Positions 43,465 to 53,377 of a stretch of 64,000 bases of DNA are shown here, in pieces. A program made the translations under genes and the position numbers. Under the pieces are notes generated by a model. The model had not been told where the DNA came from, ran no database searches, and saw only the letters and a program-made list of their open reading frames with translations. The stretch's first letter is position 1. The number at the start of each line of letters is the position of its first letter. This DNA is from Pseudoruegeria sp. SHC-113. Lineage in GTDB: Bacteria > Pseudomonadota > Alphaproteobacteria > Rhodobacterales > Rhodobacteraceae. Where the stretch lies: NCBI RefSeq assembly GCF_025376885.1, contig NZ_JAHUBR010000001.1:1426001-1490000 (forward strand). The letters are read 5' to 3'.

Positions 43465-44337
43465 ATGCCAGATCCCTCCGACACCATCGCCGAACGTCTG
43501 CAACAGGCCTATGACGCCCTAACCCGCGCCGAGCGCCAGCTGGCGGCGTCGATCCTTGAGAACTACCCGGTCTCGGGGCTGGGCACGATCACCACGGTGG
43601 CGCAGGCGGCAGGGGTCTCCACGCCCACGGTGGCGCGGATGGTGCAGAAGCTGGGCTACAAGGGGTTTCCTGAGTTTCAGGCCGAGTTGCGGCGCGAGCT
43701 TGAGGCCAAGATCTCGGATCCGATCGCCAAGCACGATACATGGGCCGGGCGCGCGCCCGATGCCCATATCCTGAACCGTTTCACAGAGGCAGTGAGCGGC
43801 AACATCCGCCAGACGCTGGCGCAGATCGACCCGGAGAGCTTTGATTCGGCCTGCGCGCTGCTCGCCGACACCGGGCGCGGTGTTTACGTGGTGGGTGGGC
43901 GCATCACGCGGGCCTTGGCGGATTACTTCTTCCTGCACACGCAGGTGTTGCGCCCGCGAGTGACGCTGATCCAGTCGATCTCAAACGCCTGGCCGCATTA
44001 CCTGCTGGAGGTGGAGGAGGGCGACGTCGTGGTGATCCTCGATGTGCGCCGCTACGAGAACAGCACGCTCAAGCTTGCCGAAATGGCGGCGGCGCGGGGG
44101 GCGAAAATCATCCTGTTCACCGATCAATGGCGCTCGCCCGTCTCGCAATATGCCGATCACGTCTTCTCCTGCCGGATCGAGGTGCCTTCGGCCTGGGATT
44201 CGGGTGTGACGCTAATGCTTCTGCTGGAAACCGTAATCGCCGAGGTGCAAGAGCGCACCTGGCCCGAAACCCGCAAGCGCATGGAAGCGCTGGAAGACAT
44301 GTTCGACCGGACGAAATTCTTCCGGAAGTTCACTTAA
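43465..44337 (+). CDS. MurR/RpiR family transcriptional regulator
   Basis: A 290-residue regulator. The N-terminal HTH_6 domain (about 1-80) reads AERQLAASILENYPVSGLGTI followed by VAQAAGVSTPTVARMVQKLGYKGFPEFQAELR. The C-terminal SIS domain (about 125-260) has GRGVYVVGGRITRALADYF and EEGDVVVILDVRRYENSTLKLAEMAA. SIS domains bind phosphosugars or related ligands. It is divergent from the TRAP operon and is its likely regulator. A strong terminator follows. Confidence 0.92.
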   Translation: MPDPSDTIAERLQQAYDALTRAERQLAASILENYPVSGLGTITTVAQAAGVSTPTVARMVQKLGYKGFPEFQAELRRELEAKISDPIAKHDTWAGRAPDAHILNRFTEAVSGNIRQTLAQIDPESFDSACALLADTGRGVYVVGGRITRALADYFFLHTQVLRPRVTLIQSISNAWPHYLLEVEEGDVVVILDVRRYENSTLKLAEMAAARGAKIILFTDQWRSPVSQYADHVFSCRIEVPSAWDSGVTLMLLLETVIAEVQERTWPETRKRMEALEDMFDRTKFFRKFT

Positions 44338-44360
44338 GGCCAGGTTGGCACAGGCAATGA

Positions 44361-44388
44361 AAAGGGGCCGCTTTGAGGCCCCTTTTTT
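44361..44388. terminator. Rho-independent terminator after the RpiR gene
   Basis: AAAGGGGCC (44361-44369), loop GCTTTGA, GGCCCCTTT (44377-44385), with a run of six T. It serves the RpiR gene and can also act on the convergent lipoprotein gene. Confidence 0.88.
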
Positions 44389-44404
44389 CTTGATCTGGCT
44401 TGGG

Positions 44405-44647
44405 TCAGGCGCTTTCGCCCTGGGATTTGCGGTAGAGCTCCCAGGCGTCAAACTCACCCTCCTCGGTGATGCACACGCCGTATTGGTTGCCCTCCGGATC
44501 TTCGCGAATCTCGTAGACGCCGTTGCTCTCCACGCAGAACACGGCGGCGGGGTTCGCCAGATCGACCTGATCCACGTCGCGCGTCGAGTCGTTGCAGGCG
44601 GCCAGAGCCGCGAGGGCGGCGAGGGGGAGGGTCATTTTGTGCAGCAT
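44405..44647 (-). CDS. Small DUF333 lipoprotein
   Basis: An 80-residue lipoprotein. The ATG at 44645-44647 has GAGGT six bases upstream. LPLAALAALAAC is a lipobox, so the Cys should be lipidated. The mature part (NPAAVFCVESNGVYEIREDPEGNQYGVCITEEGEFDAWELYRK) matches DUF333, small proteins once labelled putative hemolysin; two Cys likely form a disulfide. No toxic role is implied. It is divergent from the LacI gene. Confidence 0.8.
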   Translation of the reverse strand: MLHKMTLPLAALAALAACNDSTRDVDQVDLANPAAVFCVESNGVYEIREDPEGNQYGVCITEEGEFDAWELYRKSQGESA

Positions 44648-44961
44648 TTGATACCTCATCGGGAAATATTATTTCGCAATTGCCGGGGCTTGCCCCCCAC
44701 CAGCATGGCGATCCGGCGCGAAGTTACCACCTTTTTTTCGTGCTTCCCCAAGGGAAGTTTGGGGCCGGGTTTCGGCCTTGTTTCCTTGAGCCGGCCCCGG
44801 TTCAAGGCCAGCGCGGATTTGCCTGAAAATCAGCAGTGGATTGAACGGTTTTTGAGCAGAGAGTGAAAAAATCCCTTGCCGAAACCGGTTTCGAAACAAA
44901 ACCATTGGACAGCGAAACCGCTGCCAAAAGCGAAACCAAGATGCAACAGGAAGGGGTCGGC
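44648..44961. other. Regulatory region between the lipoprotein and LacI genes
   Basis: This 314-base stretch holds no gene if LacI starts at 44962. It contains C- and G-rich hairpins near 44680-44810, a perfect LacI-type palindrome at 44880-44893, and two further GAAACC half-sites at 44914-44919 and 44932-44937. Confidence 0.55.
44880..44893. promoter_or_regulatory. LacI-type operator
   Basis: CGAAACCGGTTTCG is a perfect 14-base palindrome with the central CG typical of LacI-family sites. GAAACC half-sites follow at 44914 and 44932. It lies 70 bases before the regulator's preferred start and would control the whole operon. Confidence 0.75.
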
Positions 44962-46005
44962 GTGAAACAGAGCCGCATCACCATCGCCGATGTCGCCGAT
45001 GCGCTGGGCGTGACGAAGGGCACTGTCTCCCGCGCGCTCAACGGCTATTCCGACATCGCCGACAGCACGCGGCTCAGGGTGCAGCGCAAGGCGCAGGAGC
45101 TGGGCTATCGCCCCTTAAGCCATGCGCAGGCGATCCGCACCGGGCGGGTGCGCTCGATCGGGCTGGTGCTGCAGATCAACGCCCATGATGCGCAGCGCCC
45201 GTTTCTGGCCGATTTCCTGTCGGGCGTCACCAAGGGCGCGAGCGATGAGCACTGGACGCTCACCGTCTCCACCGCGGCTTCCGACACCGACATGCGCGAC
45301 ACGCTCACCCGCCTCGTGGAGGAGCGCAAGGCTGATGGGTTCATCCTGCCGCGCGCGTTGCGCCGGGATTACCGGGTGGAGCTTCTGCGCCGCCTTGAGG
45401 TGCCGTTCGTGCTCTATGGCCGCACCAATGATCTGACGGGCTGCCCATTTTACGACATCCGCGGCGAGCAGGCGATGGAGGAAGCTGTGCTGCGGCTGGC
45501 GGCCTTCGGGCACCGCCGGATCGGCTTCATCAACGGCGGACTGGAATATACCTATAGCGCCCTGCGGCTTGAGGGCTTCAAGGCCGGGCTTGCGAAAGCC
45601 GGCCTGATTTATCGCCCTGAATACATTCAGGAAGATGCCGTGACCGTGGCGCAGGGCCATGCGGCGGGCGAGCGCCTGCTGGGGCAAGCCGAGCCGCCCA
45701 CGGCGATTGTGTGCGCTGTCGATATGGCGGCACTGGGGCTCTATCAGGCGATCCGCGCCGCCGGGCAGGAGCCGGGCCGCGATGTGTCGGTTATTGCTTA
45801 CGACGGGGTGCCGGAAGGGGCTTATGCCACGCCGCCGCTCACCACTTTTGCCGTGGACAGCCGCCGCGCGGGCGAACGCCTTGCGCGCCTGCTGATAACC
45901 CGCATTCGCGGCGGCCACCCCGATACCCTGCGTGAGTTCGACACCGCGCAGCTTGTGGTGCGCGGCTCCGACGGGCCGCCCCCGCGCCCCGATTTCACCA
46001 CCTGA
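44962..46005 (+). CDS. LacI family transcriptional regulator
   Basis: A 347-residue repressor from the GTG at 44962 (AGGAAGG upstream); an in-frame GTG at 44863 would put the operator inside the coding region. The N-terminal ITIADVADALGVTKGTVSRALNGY is the LacI helix-turn-helix with hinge helix LGYRPLSHAQAIRTG; the rest is a periplasmic-binding-like sugar sensor (SIGLVLQIN, GHRRIGFINGG, AIVCAVDMAALG). It is first in an operon with a sugar importer, 37 bases before the binding-protein gene, and should respond to the imported glycoside. Confidence 0.92.
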   Translation: MKQSRITIADVADALGVTKGTVSRALNGYSDIADSTRLRVQRKAQELGYRPLSHAQAIRTGRVRSIGLVLQINAHDAQRPFLADFLSGVTKGASDEHWTLTVSTAASDTDMRDTLTRLVEERKADGFILPRALRRDYRVELLRRLEVPFVLYGRTNDLTGCPFYDIRGEQAMEEAVLRLAAFGHRRIGFINGGLEYTYSALRLEGFKAGLAKAGLIYRPEYIQEDAVTVAQGHAAGERLLGQAEPPTAIVCAVDMAALGLYQAIRAAGQEPGRDVSVIAYDGVPEGAYATPPLTTFAVDSRRAGERLARLLITRIRGGHPDTLREFDTAQLVVRGSDGPPPRPDFTT

Positions 46006-46042
46006 CGAACGACTTGAGCAAAAAGAGACTGGGAGGAAAACA

Positions 46043-47404
46043 ATGACGATTTTTGCCAAAACATCCACGGGCCGCCTGCTGGCGGGCGCTGCCGTGGGCC
46101 TTGCCTTCAGCGCCATGGCCGTTCAGGCCGACACCATCCGCTTCTGGACAACCGAAGAGCAGCCCGAACGCCTCGCCAAACAGGAGGAAATGGCGGCGGC
46201 CTTCAAGGAAAGCACCGGCACCGAAGTGGAGGTGATCCCGGTTTCGGAAAGCGATCTGGGCACCCGCGCCACGGCCGCTTTCGCCGCCGGTGATCTGCCG
46301 GACGTGATCTACCACACGCTGCAATACGCTCTGCCCTGGGCTGAGGCCGGGATCCTCGATACTGAGGCCGCCACCGATGTAATCGCCGAGCTGGGCGAGG
46401 GCACCTTCGCCTCCGGCGCGCTGGCCATGGCCGCCTTTGACGGCGGCACGGCGGCTGTGCCGGTGGACGGCTGGACGCAGATGGTCGTCTACCGCAAGGA
46501 TCTCTTCGACGCCGCTGGCCTTGAAGCGCCGAACTCCTACGCCAATGTGCTCGCCGCCATTGAAGCGCTGCACAACCCGCCGGAAATGTACGGTTTCGTG
46601 GCCGCCACCAAGGTGGATGAGAACTTCATGAGCCAGGTGCTGGAGCATGTGTTCCTCGCCAATGGCGTATCTCCGGTCGGGGCCGATGGCTTCAAGGCGC
46701 TGGAAGAGGGGCCGACGATCGAGGTTCTGGATTTCTACAAGGCGATCGCTGAGGCCTCCCCGCCGGGTGAGCTGTACTGGAAGCAATCGCGCGAGCTCTA
46801 TTTCGCCGGTCAGGCCGCGATGATCATATGGTCGCCCTTCATCCTCGATGAGCTGGCAGGCCTGCGCGACAGCGCGCCGCCCACGATCAACGACGATCCG
46901 ACCACCCGCGATCTGGCCGCCGCCACGGGCATCGTGACGAACTTCTCAGGCCCCTCCAACCCGGATGGCGCAGCCTGGGGCGATATCCGCTACTTCGGCA
47001 TCACGTCCGATGCGGACACCGACGCGGCGATGGAGTTCATCAAGTTTTCCATGGATGACGGCTACACCCAGACGCTCTCCATCGCGCCGGAAGGCAAGTT
47101 CCCGGTGCGCAAGGGCACGGCGGATAACCCGACGGCCTTCGTGGAAGCCTGGTCCAAACTGCCCGTCGGCGTGGATCGCAAGGCCCCGCTGGGCGAGCTT
47201 TACGCGCAGGAGATGATCGACGAGATCGTCGGCGGCCTTGACGTCGCACAGCGCTGGGGCGTGGCCGAGGGGCAGCTGTCGCTGGCCTCCAAGATGATCA
47301 ACGGCCAGGCCATCAACCGCATCGTGCGCCAATACATCGACGGCGAGCTTGACGGCCCCGCTGCCGTGGCCGCGATGAACGACGAGCTCGGCAAGGTCGA
47401 GTAA
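46043..47404 (+). CDS. ABC transporter sugar-binding protein
   Basis: A 453-residue periplasmic protein of solute-binding family 1, with GGGAGGA upstream. The signal peptide ends near AVQADTIRFW. The mature protein has EEMAAAFKESTGTEVEVIPV, DLPDVIYHTLQYALPWAEAGIL, VPVDGWTQMVVYRKDLFDAAGLEAPNSY and FAGQAAMIIWSPFILDELAG. It binds an oligosaccharide or glycoside and hands it to the two permeases. The exact ligand is not shown; the adjoining hydrolase suggests a glycosylglycerate-type solute. Confidence 0.9.
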   Translation: MTIFAKTSTGRLLAGAAVGLAFSAMAVQADTIRFWTTEEQPERLAKQEEMAAAFKESTGTEVEVIPVSESDLGTRATAAFAAGDLPDVIYHTLQYALPWAEAGILDTEAATDVIAELGEGTFASGALAMAAFDGGTAAVPVDGWTQMVVYRKDLFDAAGLEAPNSYANVLAAIEALHNPPEMYGFVAATKVDENFMSQVLEHVFLANGVSPVGADGFKALEEGPTIEVLDFYKAIAEASPPGELYWKQSRELYFAGQAAMIIWSPFILDELAGLRDSAPPTINDDPTTRDLAAATGIVTNFSGPSNPDGAAWGDIRYFGITSDADTDAAMEFIKFSMDDGYTQTLSIAPEGKFPVRKGTADNPTAFVEAWSKLPVGVDRKAPLGELYAQEMIDEIVGGLDVAQRWGVAEGQLSLASKMINGQAINRIVRQYIDGELDGPAAVAAMNDELGKVE

Positions 47405-47495
47405 GCTTTTCAGGGCGTACCAGCGCCCTGTTCACGCAAAGAGCGGCGGGCCAAGCCCGGCCCGCCGCCGCTGCCGCAACCCACGGAAACCCGCC

Positions 47496-48740
47496 ATGAC
47501 ATCCCTGTCCCCCCCGAAGGGCACAGGCCCGCTGGGCCGGCGCGAGGCGCGCCTGGCCTGGGGCCTCCTGATGCCGACGATCATCAGCGTTGCGCTCGTG
47601 GTCATCCTGCCGCTCTTGTCGATCTTCTGGATTAGCGTGAAGCCGGTGCAACTGGCCGACCTGCGCGCCCCTGCGCCGATTGTGCGTGAAAGCCTGCGCG
47701 GCAATCCAAAATCGCCCGCGGATGAGGCCGAATACGAGATCCGCATCCGCAATTCGAGTCAGGACAAGCCCATCCTCGGCGTGACCCTTGCCGATGTGCT
47801 CCCCGAGGGGCTGACCCTGCTGGAGTTGGACCCGCGCTGCACGCTCGATGGCGCTGCGATTTTCTGTGATTTCGGTGATCTGGAGGCCGGTTACCGGGAG
47901 CGCATGCGCATGCCAGCGCAGGTTTCGCAAGGCTTTATCGACGCCGATCCGGATCTGGACGACTCCGAGCCGCGCCTGACCTATTCTTCGGAAAACATCC
48001 TCACCAACAGCGAGTTCACGCTGGACAACTTCCGGCGTGTCTTCGACGGCGGCGAGTTCTGGACAGTGCTCTGGACGACGATGTTCTACACCGTTTTCGG
48101 CACCATCGGCGCGCTTGTCTTTGGGCTTTTCGCCGCGATGCTTCTGAACAAGAGCTTCAAGGGGCAGGGCGTGTTGCGGGGGCTTTACCTCTTTCCTTAT
48201 GTCGCCCCGGTGATCGCCGTGGCCTTCACTTGGGTCACGCTCTTTGATCCCTTCTCGGGCTCCGCCAATGCGCTTTTGCTGCAGATGGGTGTGGCGAGCG
48301 AGCCGATCAACTTCTTCGGCGAACGCCCGCTGGCGCTGATCATGGTCACCGTCTTTGAAATCTGGCGCTATTTCCCGCTCTCGTTCCTCTTCATCCTCGC
48401 CCGAATGCAGAGCATCGACACCGATATGTACGAGGCAGCGGATATGGACGGCGCGAGCCCGTTCCAGAAGTTCTGGTTCCTGAGCCTGCCGCAGCTTCTG
48501 GGCATTCTCTCGGTGCTTTTCCTGCTGCGCTTCATCTGGACCTTCAACAAGTTCGACGACATCTTCCTGCTGACAGGCGGCAACGCGGGCACGCGCACGC
48601 TGACCGTGAATGTCTACGAGCAGGCCTTCGCGCTCTCCAACATCGGGGCGGGCGCGGCGGTTGCAGTGGTCGTTTTCCTCTGCCTGCTGCTGTTCTCCGT
48701 CTTCTTCTTCAAATTCATCAGCCGTGAGGAGGGCCTGTGA
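47496..48740 (+). CDS. ABC sugar permease (MalF-like) with a DUF11-like periplasmic insertion
   Basis: A 414-residue inner-membrane protein. Helix 1 is at about 21-47; then comes a long soluble insertion at about 50-170 (YEIRIRNSSQDKPI, VTLADVLPEGLTLLELDPRC, FCDFGDLEAGYRE) that looks like a DUF11 beta-sandwich with two Cys at about 115 and 124. The normal MalF core follows (TLDNFRRVFDGGEFW and on), with the ATPase-contact loop YEAADMDGASPFQKFWFLSLPQL. Typical sugar permeases have no such insert. It overlaps the next gene by 1-4 bases. Confidence 0.88.
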   Translation: MTSLSPPKGTGPLGRREARLAWGLLMPTIISVALVVILPLLSIFWISVKPVQLADLRAPAPIVRESLRGNPKSPADEAEYEIRIRNSSQDKPILGVTLADVLPEGLTLLELDPRCTLDGAAIFCDFGDLEAGYRERMRMPAQVSQGFIDADPDLDDSEPRLTYSSENILTNSEFTLDNFRRVFDGGEFWTVLWTTMFYTVFGTIGALVFGLFAAMLLNKSFKGQGVLRGLYLFPYVAPVIAVAFTWVTLFDPFSGSANALLLQMGVASEPINFFGERPLALIMVTVFEIWRYFPLSFLFILARMQSIDTDMYEAADMDGASPFQKFWFLSLPQLLGILSVLFLLRFIWTFNKFDDIFLLTGGNAGTRTLTVNVYEQAFALSNIGAGAAVAVVVFLCLLLFSVFFFKFISREEGL

Positions 48741-49954
48741 TGGGAGCCTTGAGATATGGCTACGTGACCGCGCCGCTGCTGGGTGCGATCTGGGCTTTCA
48801 CCATCGCCGTGACGGTTTCGGTGAGTTTCGCTTTCGCCACCGGGGAGGCCTTCAAGCCTTCGCTTTGGCTCTCGCTCATCCTTGGCGCGCTGGCCGGCGT
48901 GGCCGCGCTGAAACTACCGGGCCGCTGGGCCGGCGTGGGCGCAGTGAGCCTCGCCTTTGCCCTGCTGGGCGCCGCTGGCTTTGGCGCGGTGCTGACGGGG
49001 GAGGGCGTTTCGCTTGGCATGACGCTTCTGGCTGGGGCCTGCACCGGTTTTTTCACGGCGCTGCCCTTGGCGGTGTTCCTTGAGGAGTGCACCTGGGGGG
49101 AGTTGACGCGCCACGAGTTCGAGGAAGCCGTGATCCGTTTCTTCACCGGCATCGGCTACATCTTCTTCACCGCCATCGTCGTGATCCCCTTCTACGTGAT
49201 GGTGATGACGAGCCTGAAAAGCCAGCAGGCGCTCTTGCAGAACCCGCTCGATTTCTCGCTGGATCTGTCCAAGGGCTGGGATCTGTTCCGCAGCTATTCG
49301 GAGCTTTTCGCCGATTTCGGCTTCGGCGGCTACCTGATGACATCGTTGCTGGTATCGGTAGCCACGGTGGCGATCACGCTCGCTTTCTCGGTGCCCGGCG
49401 CCTATGCGGTGGCGCGGCTGCGCTTTCGCGGTCAGGCGGCGTTTTCGCGCTCGATCCTGCTGATCTACATGGTGCCGATGATCGTTCTGGCGCTGCCGAT
49501 CTACATCGTCTTCTCCATGGTTGGCCTGCGCAATTCCATCTTCGGGATCATCCTGATCTACCCCGTCACCACCATCCCCGTGGCGCTCTACATGCTGCAG
49601 GGCTACTTCCGTGGCCTCCCTGCGGAGGTGGAGGAGGCCGGGCTGATGGACGGGCTTTCGCGCCTTGCGGTGATCTGGAAAATCACCCTGCCGCTTTCGC
49701 TGCCCGCGCTGGCCTCTGTCTCGCTCTATGTCTTCATGATCGCGTGGAACGAGTTCCTGCTGGCCTTCATGCTGCTGGATGATCCTTCGAAATTCACTCT
49801 CACGCGTGGTGTGGCGATGCTGAACTCCTCGGAGATCCCGCGCCAGCATCTGATGGCGGGGGCGGTGATCGCCACGGTGCCGATCATGGTGCTCTTCCTC
49901 GGGCTTGAGCGCTTCATGACAAAGGGCCTCACGGCCGGATCGGTGAAGGGCTGA
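48740..49954 (+). CDS. ABC sugar permease (MalG-like) with an extra N-terminal membrane region
   Basis: A 404-residue inner-membrane protein from the ATG at 48740 (GAGGAGGG upstream). The MalG core begins near residue 133 (FFTGIGYIFFTAIVVIPFYVMVMTSLKS) and contains the ATPase-contact EEAGLMDGLSRLAVIWKITLPLSLPAL. Ahead of it are about 130 extra residues with about four hydrophobic segments and a short charged link (LEECTWGELTRHEFEEA). MalG-type permeases usually have about 280-300 residues. The end is the common G-L-T-A-G-S-V-K-G. Confidence 0.88.
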   Translation: MGALRYGYVTAPLLGAIWAFTIAVTVSVSFAFATGEAFKPSLWLSLILGALAGVAALKLPGRWAGVGAVSLAFALLGAAGFGAVLTGEGVSLGMTLLAGACTGFFTALPLAVFLEECTWGELTRHEFEEAVIRFFTGIGYIFFTAIVVIPFYVMVMTSLKSQQALLQNPLDFSLDLSKGWDLFRSYSELFADFGFGGYLMTSLLVSVATVAITLAFSVPGAYAVARLRFRGQAAFSRSILLIYMVPMIVLALPIYIVFSMVGLRNSIFGIILIYPVTTIPVALYMLQGYFRGLPAEVEEAGLMDGLSRLAVIWKITLPLSLPALASVSLYVFMIAWNEFLLAFMLLDDPSKFTLTRGVAMLNSSEIPRQHLMAGAVIATVPIMVLFLGLERFMTKGLTAGSVKG

Positions 49955-49957
49955 GCC

Positions 49958-51264
49958 ATGACAGACAATTTCAGAAACGGGCTGGGGAACTGGCCGGAAA
50001 GACAGGACGAGATGACGGTGCAACTGGATCAGCAGGCCCGCGACATCATGACGGGAAACGATCGCGGCGGCTATACCGTGCCCACGAGTGGGCTTTACCC
50101 CTACCAGTGGAACTGGGACAGCATGTTCGCCGCGTGGGGCTTTGCCACCTTTGACCGCGCCCGCGCCTGGGCCGAGGTGGATACGCTTCTGGCCAGCCAG
50201 TGGGAAAACGGCATGGTGCCCCACATCATCTTCCACCGCGAGGTGCCGGAGTATTTCCCGGGGCCGGAGGTCTGGGGGCGCGAGCGCAGCCCGGCCACTT
50301 CGGGCATCAGCCAGCCGCCGGTGGCCGCGACGCTGATCCGCTGGATCTATGAGGCCGACACGGCGGAAGGCGAGGCACATCTGCGCGCTGTCTATCCGAA
50401 GCTTCTGGACTGGCATCGCTGGTTCATGGCCCACCGCTGCGAGCGGGGCATGATCGTTGTCACCCATCCGTGGGAAAGCGGGCGCGACAATGCCGCCGAT
50501 TGGGACGCGGCCATGGCCAATGTGGATGGCTCCGGCGTGGGCGAGTACACCCGCCGCGACACATCGCACGTGGATGGCTCCATGCGCCCCACCAAGGAGC
50601 AATACGATCGCTACCTGGCGATGGTCTATTTCGGGCGGAATTGTCATTGGGATGAGGCGGTTATCCGCGAAAGCTCACCCTTCCGCGTGGCCGATCCGGG
50701 GATGAGCTTCATCTTCCTGCGCGCCTGCCGCGATCTGGCGGCTCTGGGCGCGGCGCTAGGCGAGGACACCTCTGAGATTGAAGATTGGATCGCCGTGCTG
50801 GAGGCGGGCGCGGCCAACCACTGGAACCCGCTAGGCGGCTATTATGACTCGGTCGACATCCGCACAGGTGAGTTCTGCGGCGCGCTCAGTTCCGGGGCCT
50901 TCCTGTGCTGGTACGCTGGCATTGGCGGCGATGCGATGCTGCCCTCTCTGGAGCGGATCATGCAGGCCGTGCGCTACCCGGTGCCGAGCCTTGATCCGGC
51001 CGATCCGCGCTTTGACGCGCCGCGCTACTGGCGCGGGCCGATGTGGGGGATGTTCAACGCTCTCACGGCGCGCGGGCTGGCGGAAGCGGGCCACAGGGAA
51101 ATCGCAAAGGATCTGCGCGCCCGCACGGCGGAGTGCATCGCGCAGAACGGCTTCTACGAATATTTCAACCCGGTGACAGGCGCCCCGGCAGGCGGCGGGC
51201 TTTTCACCTGGACAGCAGCAATCTGGCTGACATGGGCCTCGCCCACAGCCGAAGGGAGGGCGTG

Positions 51265-51265
<1 letters not shown>
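49958..51265 (+). CDS. Glucosylglycerate/mannosylglycerate-hydrolase-like glycosidase (GH63-related)
   Basis: A 435-residue (alpha/alpha)6-barrel-type enzyme with no signal peptide, so it is cytoplasmic. [54 protein letters not shown] and [19 protein letters not shown] match the MGH1-like glycoside hydrolase pattern of bacterial mannosyl- and glucosylglycerate hydrolases. Located inside the importer operon, 3 bases after the permease and overlapping the ATPase start (TGATG), it should split the imported solute. The substrate is inferred. Confidence 0.82.
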
Positions 51266-52317
<1,052 letters not shown>

Positions 52318-52339
52318 AACTAAGGGCAGCAAAGACCCG

Positions 52340-52368
52340 CGGGGTGGCGCAAAGCGCCGCCCCGTTTT
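52340..52368 (+). terminator. Terminator of the sugar-import operon
   Basis: CGGGGTGGCGC (52340-52350), loop AAA, GCGCCGCCCCG (52354-52364), then TTTT; one G-T pair only. Confidence 0.85.
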
Positions 52369-52606
52369 GCCGGAGGCAAACCTGCGGTTTGACGGGGGCG
52401 GGTCGGCGCTGCCCGGCGTTGCCGCCGGGCGGAACGATTGAAATACCGCAAAAGTAAAAGCGTCAGCCGACCGTTTTTGTGGTGGTCCTAAATCCCTCAC
52501 CCCCGCACAAATGCCTGCCCCCCTTGCAGCCCCCAGAGCGCGACACTAAGACTCTGGTAGTGACCCATCGCGCATCATCGCGACAAGCAGCAGGCAGGCG
52601 AAGAGA

Positions 52607-53233
52607 ATGAGAGATCCCCACGAATTCTACATGAACACCCTCGTGCCCATGGTCGTTGAGCAAACGAGCCGCGGCGAACGGGCCTATGACATCTTCTCGC
52701 GCCTTCTGAAGGAGCGGATCATCTTCCTGTCGGGCCCTGTGCACGACGGCATGTCCTCGCTCATCGTGGCGCAGCTTCTGCACCTTGAGGCGGAAAACCC
52801 GAGCAAGGAAATCTCGATGTATATCAACAGCCCCGGCGGCGTTGTGACATCGGGCCTCTCGATCTACGACACGATGCAATACATCAAGCCGAAGGTCTCC
52901 ACGCTCTGCGTCGGTCAGGCGGCTTCCATGGGTTCGCTGCTCTTGGCCGCCGGTGCGCCGGGCATGCGCTTCTCGCTGCCCAACTCGCGCATCATGGTGC
53001 ACCAGCCCTCCGGCGGCTATCAGGGCCAGGCGACGGACATCATGATCCACGCCCGCGAAACCCAGAAGCTGAAGGACCGCCTGAACGGCATCTACGTGAA
53101 GCATACCGGCCAGAAGCTGAAGGCCGTGGAAGAGGCGCTGGAACGGGATAACTTCATGTCCGCCGAGGAAGCCAAAGACTGGGGCCTCGTGGACGAGATC
53201 GTGGAAAACCGCGTGAAAGAGGGCGACTCCTAA
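52607..53233 (+). CDS. clpP: ATP-dependent Clp protease proteolytic subunit
   Basis: A 208-residue serine protease forming the 14-mer chamber that degrades substrates fed by ClpX or ClpA. The catalytic Ser is in [14 protein letters not shown], the His in [10 protein letters not shown] and the Asp near [29 protein letters not shown]. The oxyanion region [18 protein letters not shown] is intact. It is followed by clpX after a 144-base gap with a hairpin. Upstream, CTTG at 52523 with CACTAA 17 bases later weakly resembles a heat-shock promoter. Confidence 0.97.
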   Translation: MRDPHEFYMNTLVPMVVEQTSRGERAYDIFSRLLKERIIFLSGPVHDGMSSLIVAQLLHLEAENPSKEISMYINSPGGVVTSGLSIYDTMQYIKPKVSTLCVGQAASMGSLLLAAGAPGMRFSLPNSRIMVHQPSGGYQGQATDIMIHARETQKLKDRLNGIYVKHTGQKLKAVEEALERDNFMSAEEAKDWGLVDEIVENRVKEGDS

Positions 53234-53246
53234 GCCGCCTGCGCAG

Positions 53247-53281
53247 CGGCAAAAGCGCAGATTAGCGATGCGTTTTTGCCG
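53247..53281 (+). terminator. Hairpin between clpP and clpX
   Basis: CGGCAAAAGCGCA (53247-53259) pairs with TGCGTTTTTGCCG (53269-53281). It has an internal T-run only, so it may be a weak terminator or a message-processing site between the two genes. Confidence 0.55.
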
Positions 53282-53377
53282 TTGTGGATACCCGGAGGCT
53301 GGCCTAGAGTTGGCTGCAAAGCGCAGGAAAGCGCCCCAAAGGGGCGGCAACGGGCCAGCGGGCCCAGAGGAAAGCAC

